Shown here one piece after another: positions 18,110-28,939 of a DNA stretch of 64,000 bases; positions within the stretch are counted from its first letter, which is position 1; each line of letters starts with the position of its first letter. The DNA lies in the NCBI GenBank assembly GCA_002368545.1, contig MTSC01000003.1:62001-126000 (forward strand), in the 5' to 3' direction. A program made the position numbers and the translations under genes. The DNA comes from Ramichloridium luteum (Eukaryota; Ascomycota; Dothideomycetes; Mycosphaerellales; Dissoconiaceae). Under the pieces are notes generated by a model. It worked only from the letters and a program-made list of their open reading frames with translations. It searched no databases and was not told where the DNA came from.

Positions 18110-20203
18110 ATGCCTCCTCCGACTTCGCGTCCCACCAGTATCGGCTCGACTATCGGCTCCAACAGCATCACTTTCTGGGCCATTCAGTCCGCTCCAAACG
18201 CCTACGCCAACCTCGACGGCCGCAACCCCAGTCATGCGCGCTCCGTTCGCACCGCGCGCTCCGCCTCTCGTAGCAGGGGTGCCGTTGGCCTGACGGCGCT
18301 CCCATCAATTCACTCCGTAGCTTTCCAGCACCCGCCCATGCCAGAGATCCCAAATCGGGTCCAGAAGCACGAGTCCATCGGCAAGGCCTCCGAGTATGAG
18401 CTTGGCAAAGAGACCTTAGGGTCTGGTCGTACAGGTAGCCCGGATCTAGCGGAGCTCTTGGATGAGAGACCGCATTTCCCGGCTTGGCGCTGGGTGTTGT
18501 CGCTGATCGGTCTCTATCTCGGTGCTATGCTCTATGGTGAGCTCTTACCTGTTGGCACCTCGGCTACACCGAGTCTGACACCGACCTTTCAGGGCTCGAT
18601 ACTACCATCGCCGCCGATGTCCAGACCGCGGTGTTCGAAGCATTCGGTGACATCGAGAACATTGCCTGGGTCGGCTTGGGCTTTCCGATGGCCTCCGTCG
18701 CCGGCATTCTTCTCCTCGGTCGCCTCTACGCCCTCTTTGACGTCAAGTTCTTGCTCAATGCCTCCATCATCGTGTTTGAAGCTGGTAGTGCGCTTTGCGG
18801 CGCTGCTCCTAACATGACTGCACTGATATTCGGTAGAGTCATCGCCGGGCTTGGCGGTGCGGGCATGTACATGGGGTAAGGTCTGTCTGTATTGATAAGA
18901 TGATTCACTGCTAACTTATTGATGCAGAGCACTGACGTTCTTGTCCGCTCTCGGCTCACCGGAGAAGCTGGTCCTCTACAATGCCCTGATCGGTGCCTCG
19001 TGGGGCACAGGCGCGATCCTCGGCCCGGTGATCGGTGGCGCCTTCTCCGACAGCTCTGCAACTTGGAGATGGGTAAGTGGCCATGTCGATCCAATATGTT
19101 GCAGCTCGGAGCGGTGCAAACTCGCTAATTTCATTTAGGCATTCTATATCAATCTTCCGCTCGCTGCACTCTTTGCTCCTGTGTACCTGTTCGTCACACC
19201 ATCCTGGACACCACCGCACCCTGGCTTTTCGATCAAGGATAAGCTCGCGACCATGGACTGGGTTGGCGTGGTTCTGAACGCGTCGGCCGTCGTCCTCTTC
19301 ATCGCCGTCATCACATTCTCCGGATCGTCTCTTGCATGGGACTCGAAGACTGTCATCACACTCTGGTCTCTCGCAGGCTTGGTGATGGTTGCTTTTTGCG
19401 TGCAGCAGACCTTTTGCATGTATACGACCCCAGAACGTCGGATATTCCCCGTCCACTTTCTCAAGTCACGGGACCTGGTCTTGCTCTTCATCGCCACAGC
19501 CTGCTCAGCAACAGCGAATGCCGTCACGCTCTACTACATTCCACTGCGCTTTGCGTTCTCAAACGGCGATACTGCATTTCAGGCCGCGATAAGACTGTTG
19601 CCGTTTATTGTGGTTTTCATCTCTTCGGTCTTATTTGCAGGCGCCACATTACCGATCTATGGACGATACACACCTTATTATATCGCAGGCGGCATCCTCA
19701 CTCTGCTTGGCTCGAGCTCGATGTTCACGACCGGTCTTGATACACCTGTCGCGAACGTCTACGGGTACGAGATCTTGATTGCTGCCGGCGCTGGAATCTG
19801 TTTCCAGAACGCCTACGGAATCGCTGCCACCAAAGTCAACATCGGCGACATTCCGAACGCGATCGGGTTCATCAACACTGCACAGATCGGCACGATGGCC
19901 TTGTCTCTCGCCATCGCCAGTTGCCTCTACCAAAACCTGGGCGTCAACGTCCTTCGCTTCGTGCTCGCCGAGCAGGGCCATCAATTCCCTGACGGCTTAC
20001 TGCACTCTGCGCTGGGCGGCACGGGCTCGGCGATGCTGGCGCAGCTGCCGCCGGAAGTCGTCGAGACTATCCTCGGAACGATCGCCTGGACAATCGCTAA
20101 GGTCTTCGGCATGATCATGGCAGCGGGCGCTTTGTTGCTTTGCGTTGCGATGCTCATGAAACATGAGAAGATCAACATGTCGGGCACAGTAGCGGGCGGC
20201 TGA
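18110..20203 (+). CDS. MFS transporter, 14-TM (DHA2-like)
   Basis: Four exons: 18110-18536, 18593-18875, 18928-19072 and 19139-20203 (introns of 56, 52, 66 bp), giving 639 residues. A hydrophilic Ser/Arg-rich N-terminus of ~120 residues precedes the first membrane helix (WRWVLSLIGLYLGAMLYG). Then come LDTTIAADVQTAV, ENIAWVGLGFPMASVAGI, the FGRVIAGLGGAG helix, GTGAILGPVIGG (antiporter-type motif C) and WRWAFYINLPLAA, the classic order in fungal 14-helix drug and metabolite exporters. Helices continue to a final one at IAWTIAKVFGMIMAAG. These pumps usually export toxic or specialised metabolites at the plasma membrane. Its position downstream of the Dit1-like gene, on the same strand, suggests it exports the cluster product. 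Yeast spore-wall precursor export uses Dtr1, a different MFS subfamily, so this is an analogy only. Confidence 0.9.
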
Positions 20204-20841
20204 AATGGATGGACGTGTACCTGATCGAATAATAGGCCGGTTCAGGACTTGCAAGGCTCGCGCAAGGCACTCAACTCGAGGTGCGACATCAACCTGACGT
20301 CATCTTCAGGTTGAATGAAGGGCAAAGTTTGGTGCGAGAACTTCCCGCATGTAGACTCAGTTTACGAACATGGAACGAACGTCAAGAGAACCGTCAACTG
20401 GTATGCACGAATTGTGCTGGCAGAGGAGCCCGAGCGTGAGAGGGATGCCGATTTTGTCTCTTCTTTTTGGAGACGAATTGTAAGTAAGAAGGAATTTAGT
20501 AACATTCGTTTTCGCAGTGCGCATAAATGGCTCCGCCTAATGAGATACCATGATGATTGTTGCAAATAAGTGCTGATGATGGGTAAGGTAGATTTCATGG
20601 TGTAATGTTCTCCCGCGGCCAATAATCGGCTGTGGATTGTGTTGGCTGGCTAAGACTATCTTAGCGCCGCTTCTGCCTGAGGTCCGGACTGGCACGGCCA
20701 CCCAGCGACATGATACCGTTGCCTTGATCGATTTACAAGCATATTAAAATAAGTCATTCCCACCGGTTTGTGCTTCGTTTGATACAGAAGGCCTAATTTG
20801 CTTGCTCACAACCTACCTCTTTGCGAAGTGGCAGGGCGGGA
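20204..20841. other. Intergenic between MFS and XLF genes
   Basis: No gene supported. It likely carries the XLF promoter. Confidence 0.5.
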
Positions 20842-22377
20842 ATGGCCGCAAAAAAGGGCAAGACGCCATGGACAGTGCTCCGACAGCGAGACACCACCGG
20901 CTTTCCACCGCTTTTGATCAGACCGACTGTCAACGACTCTGGCTACAACATCGCCATAACGGATTCTTGCCGAGTATGGCGAGATGTTTTGGAAAGCGAC
21001 GACCTTGAACGACGCGCTAATGAGATCAGCTGTCCTATCGACCCCAGCGATGATGCGAACCGGAGATATCTACTCGAAACGATACAAAAAGCGCTCAAAA
21101 AAGAAGATGGATCATCCTGTCAACTGTTGTCAGAGTTCTCTGGGGAGACGATGACATTACTTGTCACAGCACCGCTACCGAGGCCTCTGCCGAAGCTGGA
21201 ATGGCCGATCCGTCTGACCAGGCTACCAGCGACCGCCATCGCGACCGAGTTCATCAGTCCACTGCTCGACCGCTGCATCGCTTGGCAGAGCCAAATCGAG
21301 TCGCTTGTGAATGAGCTCAAGAACAAAGACCACGTGATTGAACGCCTTTGCGATCGGCTGGAAACCTCGGGCGACTTCCTGACTACGGTGTTCCCTGGCA
21401 AATCGAACATTAGACTGTCGAAGCACAAGCCACAGAGAGAACAGCTTGCTCCCCATGTCCCTGGCCTCGCACCATATGAAAGTTCGGCGACATTGAAAGC
21501 GTCCAAGACACCCTCCACAGAAGCGGAACAGCCCTCGAAATTCATCGACGATGAAGCATTAAATGTGCACTGTCTGGAAGGCCGCATTGAACATAAGGAT
21601 GAGTGGTGGCAAACATTAAGACAAGGAGTGGTCTCTCACATGACAGATGATGAATGTCATGAAGACGAGCATCCCGAGACCCATCTCTGCTCCGAACCGA
21701 AGCAACAAGATGCTCAAAACGAGGATGGCGAAGACCAATTCGAGCAAACTGATCGCCAAAACATTTCAGCTGACGCTCGCAACGATGCAGCATATACAGC
21801 GCCTCACGATATCGCCACTGAAGACGAGACCGAAGACGACACAGATAATGCAGCGACGACTGAAGGAAGGAAAGCCCCAACACCCACCCCTTCAGCCCAG
21901 CCGACGAAGTCAATGCCAGTAAGGAAAATCGGCACGCTTGGTGGGCTTCAAGCGCAGTCTTCGCGTCATGATGCGGCGGATGACAACTCGGCACGTAAGT
22001 CAAGACCGCGCCTCGGGACACTTGGAGGCAAGCCCGCAAAACCATCACCTGCACCGACAGAAGTGGTCGAGGATGTGCCGGAAGTCACAACACCACAGAA
22101 GCCGAAGCCAAAATTGGGAGCCTTGGGGGGCAAGAAGAAGGCGGACGCCGATAATACCAAAGTCACCGAATCCGCGCCTAAGGCATCAGCGCAGGTCGCA
22201 CGAGCTGAACGGGCCCAGACTCCGCAGGTCAATCAAACGCCGGTCAGAACTTCAGAGGGAGATGATCGGGATGTTCGAGCTTCATCGCAAGAGCGAGCGG
22301 ATCTCAAGCGTGATCAGTTGAAGCGTCAATTGGAGGATAAGGTTAAGGTTACAGGCAAAAAGAAGCGCAAATTCTGA
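20842..22377 (+). CDS. XLF/Nej1-like non-homologous end-joining factor
   Basis: A 511-residue intronless gene starting at ATG 20842. Residues 1-~125 match the XLF head: WTVLRQRDTTGFPPLLIRP, GYNIAITDSCRVWRDVLE, IDPSDDANRRYLLETIQKAL. Residues ~140-185 form the helical stalk (SPLLDRCIAWQSQIESLVNEL). XLF pairs with XRCC4/Lif1 and stimulates DNA ligase IV in double-strand break repair in the nucleus. The tail beyond ~200 is long, acidic and disordered and ends KVTGKKKRKF, a basic patch typical of XLF C-termini that bind Ku/DNA. The protein is much longer than human XLF (299 aa) or yeast Nej1 (342 aa) because of this tail. A short motif [KR][IL]G[TA]LGG appears three times, at 362-368, 390-396 and 424-430. 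Confidence 0.85.
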   Translation: MAAKKGKTPWTVLRQRDTTGFPPLLIRPTVNDSGYNIAITDSCRVWRDVLESDDLERRANEISCPIDPSDDANRRYLLETIQKALKKEDGSSCQLLSEFSGETMTLLVTAPLPRPLPKLEWPIRLTRLPATAIATEFISPLLDRCIAWQSQIESLVNELKNKDHVIERLCDRLETSGDFLTTVFPGKSNIRLSKHKPQREQLAPHVPGLAPYESSATLKASKTPSTEAEQPSKFIDDEALNVHCLEGRIEHKDEWWQTLRQGVVSHMTDDECHEDEHPETHLCSEPKQQDAQNEDGEDQFEQTDRQNISADARNDAAYTAPHDIATEDETEDDTDNAATTEGRKAPTPTPSAQPTKSMPVRKIGTLGGLQAQSSRHDAADDNSARKSRPRLGTLGGKPAKPSPAPTEVVEDVPEVTTPQKPKPKLGALGGKKKADADNTKVTESAPKASAQVARAERAQTPQVNQTPVRTSEGDDRDVRASSQERADLKRDQLKRQLEDKVKVTGKKKRKF

Positions 22378-22871
22378 TGTCCATCAAGAGGATGGTATGT
22401 GTGGTCTGAAAGCACGATAATTTTCTATGCCGAGCTTCGACGTTGATTTGGAAGGTATTGATATTGCGCATGTCATCAATCTCACGTGAAACTAGCCACA
22501 TGCATAAAAGATTGGACGCAGGTGATGGCGGACTTGGAGAAGGATTCGCACCTTCCGCATTCAGCACAGAAGGGTTCGGGTGTGGAGAAAGAAGTTCAAA
22601 ATGAGAAGGGTCATACCGCGATCTACAGAGTTGAATGCCTGTCTTTCCGGCATGGCTGTCGCATCAATCTGATACAACCCAGCAATTCCCGCGCCATCCT
22701 GCATTAATGACATCGGCAACGGCTTCGTGAAGAACCGAGTGGGAAATTCGCACACCTACCAGCTTCTCCAAACCCGGCGTGAAGGTGAACGATGGTATAC
22801 CTCGCACGCGTCTCGCATCCTACATGCGCCTTTCATGACGACAGGCGCAGCCTTGACACACTCTGTAGGCG
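22378..22871. other. Intergenic, nothing recognised
   Basis: XLF 3' flank and the presumed promoter of the next gene. Confidence 0.4.
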
Positions 22872-25800
22872 ATGTGCCGGTATCGCTACTACTTCTTCGG
22901 CGGTTGCCAACACTATGAGCTTCAATTCTTCAGCTTCTGTGGCAATGCGACGTTACTGCCATGCACAACCTCTCCAGAATCCCTTGGATCAGGACCATGC
23001 GCGGCTTCGCTTTCCCGACACTGTCGGGCAGACGCTTTGGCTATCGGAGAAAGCCGCATTGGGCAGGAGCCTCCCGACCAAAGTGTTGCACCACAACGAC
23101 GCAGAGCTCGTCGCTTTTCTCTCGAACGTGATTCCTCCGCCATGCTTGTCTTATCTCTCGCAGACTCTACACCACGCGACCGCACCCTCGATGTGACCTC
23201 GCTATCAATATCACGATCAGCTTCCGACCCGGGACATCGATCTCGGACATATTCCCTATCGAGCTATCACTCAAGTGGTTGGTCTTCATCGCATTTTGAC
23301 AGTGCCATGGCAAGCCTGGCACCCTTTTCTAGCCATACGTTCCGCCGATGGATGACGAAGCACTCGGGTCACCAGTCAGAGCACGAGACCTCTGTGTCAC
23401 TTGCCGCGGACGACGATGTGCTCTCCTGTCGTGTAAGCTAGATTCTAATTGATGATTGCTAGCGTCTGACACAGATTAATCAGGCCTCCTCAGACCGGAC
23501 TTCCATCATGTCTACAGATACTGAAGCCAGCGAACGGCTCAATGTCATACTCGATGCTTCGGATAGACCGTGAGTGTTCCACATCTTCCGTGTTCAAGGG
23601 GCATTGAGCTCACGTTGTTCGCAGACGTGACTCTGGAACCGGCTGTTTGTTTCACTCAAACGACCACTTGCACCATGACGCAGGAAAAGAACAATGCCTA
23701 CGTTCGGAGTCTACACAGCCTTCCAATGGTCCCGAAGGTGGCAGCGCTCACGATGCGACCCTCCGGGCGATCAACGACATGATGACGGAATTCAAAGGCC
23801 TCAAAGATCGCTTTGAATCTCGGAGCATCGCTCAACAGTCATCCGTTATACATGAAGAGGAGGTGTTGAAGCCAGACAGTGCCGCTGCGAGGCTTCAGAA
23901 AGCGCATGAACGGTCTCATGAGAAGACACTTGGTTCATCAGACCAATTGTTGAGTTCAAGCATTCCACCCAAGGCATCTGACTTCCCTCATCTTGCTTTG
24001 AATTCCACTCTCCGAGGGGCGGCGACCTCCAGGTCTCCAAATGCTCGCGCAAAGCTTTCTTATGCAGAGGTGGCCACGAGCGGCATTCCTGATGCCAAAT
24101 CCAATCGGCAAGCGGAACATGTCAGGAGCTCACCATCAGATCCTTCGCGCATACCAATTATTGACAGGCGAAATGGTATCTTTTTGGTAACGGACACTTC
24201 ACTTCGTAATGGGCTCCTCGCCATGCCAGATGACCAACTTGTATCACTCTCGCCTGGAAGTACGACAACTGATTTTCAGCCGGGAACGCAAACGAGGAAC
24301 AAGTCGCAGGCCTCATTCAGCACACCGTCCTCCAAGGACGAGTCTCCGAAGGGTAACCTGCCGCACTTCGCCCAGCCTACTCAGTCCTTTGCTCGCCGGG
24401 CGAATGGGACGCAGCGCAAAGATGCCTTCGCCCCTGGGACCACCGAGTTCGGCTCTCCGTCGAAATCGATGAGGACTATTACCCAGAAGCATGTCAAGAG
24501 GGCATCTTTGCCCGTCGGTTGGATTGAAAAGTCTCCTGGCCGTTTCATCCCGTTTTCATCATCGCCACAAACGGATTTCGAGCGGTCGATGGGAATATCG
24601 TCACCGCCCGGCCCTCAGTTTGAACAATCCAGTATACCTGCGAGCCCCAAAAATGGTCATGATTCTTCAAACTCAAAAGAATCACGTAAAAAGGCTACTT
24701 CATACATGTCACCGACCAAAGCTACTGCTCGGCGGAGCGCCGCTACTCTCCGAGATGACTCGGCAAAGTCCAAGTCGCCGAAGTCCCACGGTGCGTCGCC
24801 ACGTTCAAAAGTTTCCGTGCAGTCAGCTCGGGAAGAATCTGCTGAGGCGGGCGAGGTCGTGAATGCACAAACTCGCCAGGTGGATCAAGCTGAAGTTGAA
24901 AGCCATCAAGGCCGTGTGCAGGATCAATCAGGGGGTGGTTTCCAAGTCTCTGGCACATTGCCTTCCATCGCCAATACTACAACTGTCCGCCGGATATCGC
25001 ATGGCCATATCCTGCAGCCCATCAAAGCGAAGTTAGAGATGTATGGCTTGCTAAACCACCAGAAATTCAACCAAGCCACGCCGGCTACGAAGCAACCTCA
25101 ATCACCTTTTGGCAAGACCGCATCTCTCGCAGTCCTTCCCATGAATGATAGCACTCCTTCGGGTGTCATTGCCAAGACTAGATCAAGTCGATCCCGACGG
25201 TCCACACCTACATCTATCGGAGATGGATCAAGCTATACATTCGTCCAGTCGTTGAGTACTGGCTTCGAGATTGCAGCACCCATGCCACCGGTGCAGACGA
25301 TGCGATGTGACTCTGTCATGTCGTCGAAGGACAAGCAATCGCAGACGCCTTCCCTTCGGGCAACGGCACAGGAATTCACACCCATTCGTGTCCTGGAGCA
25401 AGATCTTGAGCATTTGGCAAGTGCTGGGATTCTCGACTATCAACCGGATAATGTCTGGTCCGCCCTCTCTCCAGACATTAGGGAAAGCATTGTGAAGCTA
25501 CGGAAATATCAACAGCAACATAAACAAGAGAATGTCTGTTTCTTTCGCGGTACTGCTGAAGAAGATCCCGTCGCGCCGAACAGCCTGACAACGGTCTCCA
25601 AATCCCTTCACGGAAAGGGTGTCAACATCATCTTTGAAGACAAAACGTGGAAGGTTATGCTGGAGGACGGGACTAAGATTCCCGCTACATTCAACCAAGC
25701 GTCAGCTGCGTTTGACACTACGCTCATGCCTTCCAATAGTCAGGTCACCACAATTATGACCAACGAAAGCGACTTGTCGCCACTAAACTCTTCCACGACC

Positions 25801-26241
25801 GTGACAACAAAGAATGCACCTTCTTCGACAGACCCTGCCCTGAGCTCTCCAAGGTCCTGGGCCTACAGTTCGCCCCTCACTGATGGCTCGCATCCAAGCT
25901 GTTGGAGCGGCGGTGATGGCCGCGAGATCAAATTCACAGGTGACGGTCCCCGCGCTGAACGCTATCACACAACACCTTGGACACCGCCATCGCCTCTCGC
26001 ACGCACGGCCAAGTATGATAAGAGCAGCCCTCGCTTCATCGGCCCTGACGTTCATGCCCAAGGTTCGATGAGTCCACCGCTGGCACCGCGTTCGCGTCGT
26101 CAATGGGCGGAGATGCTGGGCTATCCGCAGGTGCCTTGCCAGGATATTGAGGTTGTTGATGCTGTGGAAATGCTGCCCACGCTTTGGGATGGCCCGCGAC
26201 TATTCGGGTACTGTCGGGACTGTGGTGATAGTCCATATTGA
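22872..26241 (+). CDS. Large disordered protein, unknown function (~1087 aa)
   Basis: Three exons: 22872-23432, 23484-23569 and 23625-26241 (introns of 51 and 55 bp; donors GTAAGC and GTGAGT). The frame is continuous across both junctions, joining LSCR to ASSDRTS and SDRP to RDSGTG. The start is uncertain: the ATG at 22872 gives 1087 residues, but the first ~90 look unlike coding sequence, and ATG 23142 is a plausible alternative. Most of the protein is Ser/Pro/Thr/Lys-rich and disordered. An ordered region lies near the C-terminus: EQDLEHLASAGILDYQPDN, ESIVKLRKYQQQHKQENVC, then a strand-rich stretch VNIIFEDKTWKVMLEDG. It ends DGPRLFGYCRDCGDSPY with a small CxxC. No signal peptide or membrane segment. 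I recognise no family. Confidence 0.7.
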
Positions 26242-26798
26242 AGGACTCGAGTTATTAATGGAAGATACGAGGCCCGCTTTCGTGTCTAGGTGGGCTGACA
26301 TTGGGTTTCCTACATGCCTGTTAGTGGACGAAATAACCCGGATGGGATCTGGTGATGGTCCAGATTGATCGATGAAAGCCAGAAACCCGCATGGCTGAAT
26401 GGCATGCGACGGAGGACGTTGTTTGATGAGGAGAAGGGTACTGATCATGGTTGCTTGACAGTCCGATCAAGAGGAGTGAGGAAACCTGTTGGAAGAGGGT
26501 AATTGTTTGATTGTTTGGGTCATTCCAGTGGTCTATCGTTATATGCCGGACACAGGGAGTTCTCGTAGCAGGGTCTTAGGTACAATCGATGGGTTTACAT
26601 AGCAATTGAATCGGATTGTTATCGCTGGAGGTTGATTAGCAAACAAATGTCACACTGGTTGTGTTTGAAGAACATGGCATGGTGAAAGCAGATAACGCCA
26701 ATTGATTAATTGCCACTGCAGACAGCTAATTCTGACCCTCACCGAGCAGATAGCTCAACCGCTCATGTGCAATATTAGTTACAGTCTGTTGAGACCCC
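26242..26798. other. Intergenic, nothing recognised
   Basis: A/T-richer non-coding sequence between the large disordered protein and the repeat at 26810. No open frame has recognisable content. Confidence 0.4.
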
Positions 26799-27203
26799 TT
26801 AGGAATCGTTCATTCTGATCGGGGATGTTGAATCTCCGTTGAAAGCATGAAGTGTGGTTTGGTCATTCTGGATTGGGGATGTTGAATCCCTTTGAAACTC
26901 GAGAGAAGATTCACACACGGTGTGAGGGCTTCTCTCTTTGTGTATGCGTTCGCATCGCCATTGTCGTCTCCGCGAGCTCAACCCGTGTGAGGCGAGCTCT
27001 CCTCCAGGGCGCACGTCGCTCATGATGAGGACCTTGCCCTGAATTATCCCGTTTCGAGCTTGATCAAGGCCAATGCCCAGTATCCCTTGTATGCTAGCTA
27101 ACTTCGGTGTTGCTTTGTGATGCTTGCTGTCGGCGTTGTTTGAGAAGTTGTAAAAATTTGTTGGATATACGTGAGGGGTTCCCACTCCGTATGGTTGTGC
27201 CAT
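26799..27203 (-). CDS. Doubtful small ORF (134 aa), unknown
   Basis: An ATG-initiated open frame with no family resemblance. Its C-terminus carries a near-duplicate peptide (RDSTSPIQNDQ and GDSTSPIRMND) because it lies over the direct repeat at 26810-26897. It could be a real lineage-specific gene, the 3' part of the unknown gene at 27371-28249, or a chance frame. Low confidence. Confidence 0.2.
   Translation of the reverse strand: MAQPYGVGTPHVYPTNFYNFSNNADSKHHKATPKLASIQGILGIGLDQARNGIIQGKVLIMSDVRPGGELASHGLSSRRRQWRCERIHKERSPHTVCESSLEFQRDSTSPIQNDQTTLHAFNGDSTSPIRMNDS
26810..26897. repeat. 35-bp imperfect direct repeat, two copies
   Basis: Copies at 26810-26844 and 26863-26897 share TCATTCTG, GGGGATGTTGAATC and TTGAAA-type blocks, offset by 53 bp. 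They look like an old local duplication. Confidence 0.7.
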
Positions 27204-27370
27204 CTTGTGTTCTGCCAGTGGGTGAACGTGGAGAAATTCATCACGCCTTCTAGAAAAGAAAGATGGGTCAGTTTACTTGCTGACGATGCCTCGCAGAAGA
27301 ATATTCGGTGTCGATGAGAGCTTTACTCACAAATCACAACCGGCGTGAGTCTGTCCCACCTGTTCACCTA

Positions 27371-28249
27371 CTAGGTCGCTGAGGGCAAGTACCGCAGCGA
27401 TACCTTCATCACGAAGGTCAGGTCCTTCTCGGTATCCTTAACGAACGACTTGAGCTCCACTTGAGAGCATATGTGGAGAGGCTCGCTATTTGAGAACTCC
27501 ACGATGAAGAAGATCTGCGGCTTGTATCTATCGTCGTCCACCATTAACGCGTTGCGATTCACTTTTCGAGCCAAGTACGCGAGAAATGAGGTGGTGATCC
27601 AAGTCACATCGATGGGGTGAGGGAAGAGATAGGAGACCCAGATGCTCAAGATGTCCTGATTTTCCTGGTGAGACTTGCTTTCGTTGTGATACTCGCTTGC
27701 ACTCTCTTGATCGGTTTGGTCACTTTCATGGTGAGACATATGGCCACCGTATGCGAAGAGGAATCCGTAACACGGGTTCTCGCCGTAAGATATATCGCTG
27801 TGTTGATGGAAATGATCTTCGCTAGAGGCAATGTCGTCCATGTGCACCCGAGCGCGCGAGTTGGAATCAATTTCATCGTTCGGCTCGATATCTTCAGTTG
27901 CTGTGGCGGACGCGTCGGCCACAGATGTGGTGCGAACCCATTTCTTAATGAATGGGAATTTCTTCAACCACTCATTGAGTTTCTGGCGGTAGATCATGCG
28001 GGCGGTGGGGTCGGCTCGGAGTTCGGGGAACGGATCGATATCATCGGCAGGATCTGCGAGCTCCGGAGCTTCGACAGCGACTTTCTCAGCATCGACCGGG
28101 GCGAAGTAGTCATTGCCTGGTGGTGTCAGCACACTTCTACGATGGATACGATACGGGTTACAGACCGTGAATGCTGCCGGTGCGAGCCGAGGAGTCACCA
28201 CCGTCGTCTTTTTCGGCGAAAAGGCTAGCCTCGTCGCCATGATCGACAT
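27371..28249 (-). CDS. Hypothetical protein, 292 aa
   Basis: The first in-frame ATG is at 28249 (second at 28240); the frame continues upstream to 28336 only with a GTG. I do not recognise a family. The N-terminus is basic and hydroxylated (MATRLAFSPKKTTVVTPRL), perhaps a weak mitochondrial-type leader. The middle contains a lysine-rich KLNEWLKKFPFIKKW helix followed by an acidic, His/Ser-rich low-complexity stretch. The C-terminal ~100 residues look folded (PIDVTWITTSFLAYLARKV, YKPQIFFIVEFSNSEPLHI). Coding is supported by length and alternating order, not by homology. Confidence 0.5.
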   Translation of the reverse strand: MSIMATRLAFSPKKTTVVTPRLAPAAFTVCNPYRIHRRSVLTPPGNDYFAPVDAEKVAVEAPELADPADDIDPFPELRADPTARMIYRQKLNEWLKKFPFIKKWVRTTSVADASATATEDIEPNDEIDSNSRARVHMDDIASSEDHFHQHSDISYGENPCYGFLFAYGGHMSHHESDQTDQESASEYHNESKSHQENQDILSIWVSYLFPHPIDVTWITTSFLAYLARKVNRNALMVDDDRYKPQIFFIVEFSNSEPLHICSQVELKSFVKDTEKDLTFVMKVSLRYLPSAT

Positions 28250-28939
28250 CACTGCAGCAGTCGTTGCGACGAAGCATTGCAGAGAGTCGGGTGAGTCCCA
28301 TGCGGGTGGATAGGCGTTGCAAGCGCCCTGGTCCACGCGCTAGAGCGCCCGTGAGAGTGTTCTTGAAGCCTTTCTTAACGAGTGGCATGGCTGGTGTGCC
28401 TGGATGGAAAGTATAATGATCGAAGATGGTGTAGATCGTCGCTTCACCAGTTCAAGCGAACTATGCAACGGTAGAAATGGAGGATGAACGAGCGAGAGGA
28501 AGCGACGAGGTCAATGTGGGTGGTGTTCTGCTACTGGGCAGAGGGGTAAAGAGGCAGAAGCGTGAAAGGGAGCAACACGAAAGCCTGATTACGCTGTGTG
28601 ACTTCAACCACCCTTCCGGGCAAATCTTACGTCGAGGGCGGAGTGATGTCGGTTGCACGGTTGCAGAGCGATGGGTGGCCTGAGTGAGCTTGGCCGATGG
28701 AGCCATGATCGCCCACGGCCACCATCAGAATCGTTCGTTCGATCATTACTGGTTGATAGACGCTGTTCATATATGGTTGACCCCCTTCCAGAAGCATGGA
28801 TCAATATTGATCGAGTTTTGAATCCGCAGTAATTTGTGAGGTCCAAGAGCATAGCCCTGGGCGGCTCTGTTACCCATGAAAAGCTCCCGTGTCCGGGCCG
28901 GGCAGCCTCTGTAAAGGGAAAAGTCATGTACTCACGGGC
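28250..28939. other. Intergenic, nothing recognised
   Basis: 5' flank of the hypothetical gene and 3' flank of the NAD(P)-binding gene. A basic open frame from 28388 (minus) overlaps the hypothetical gene's start in another phase without good splice sites. Confidence 0.4.
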
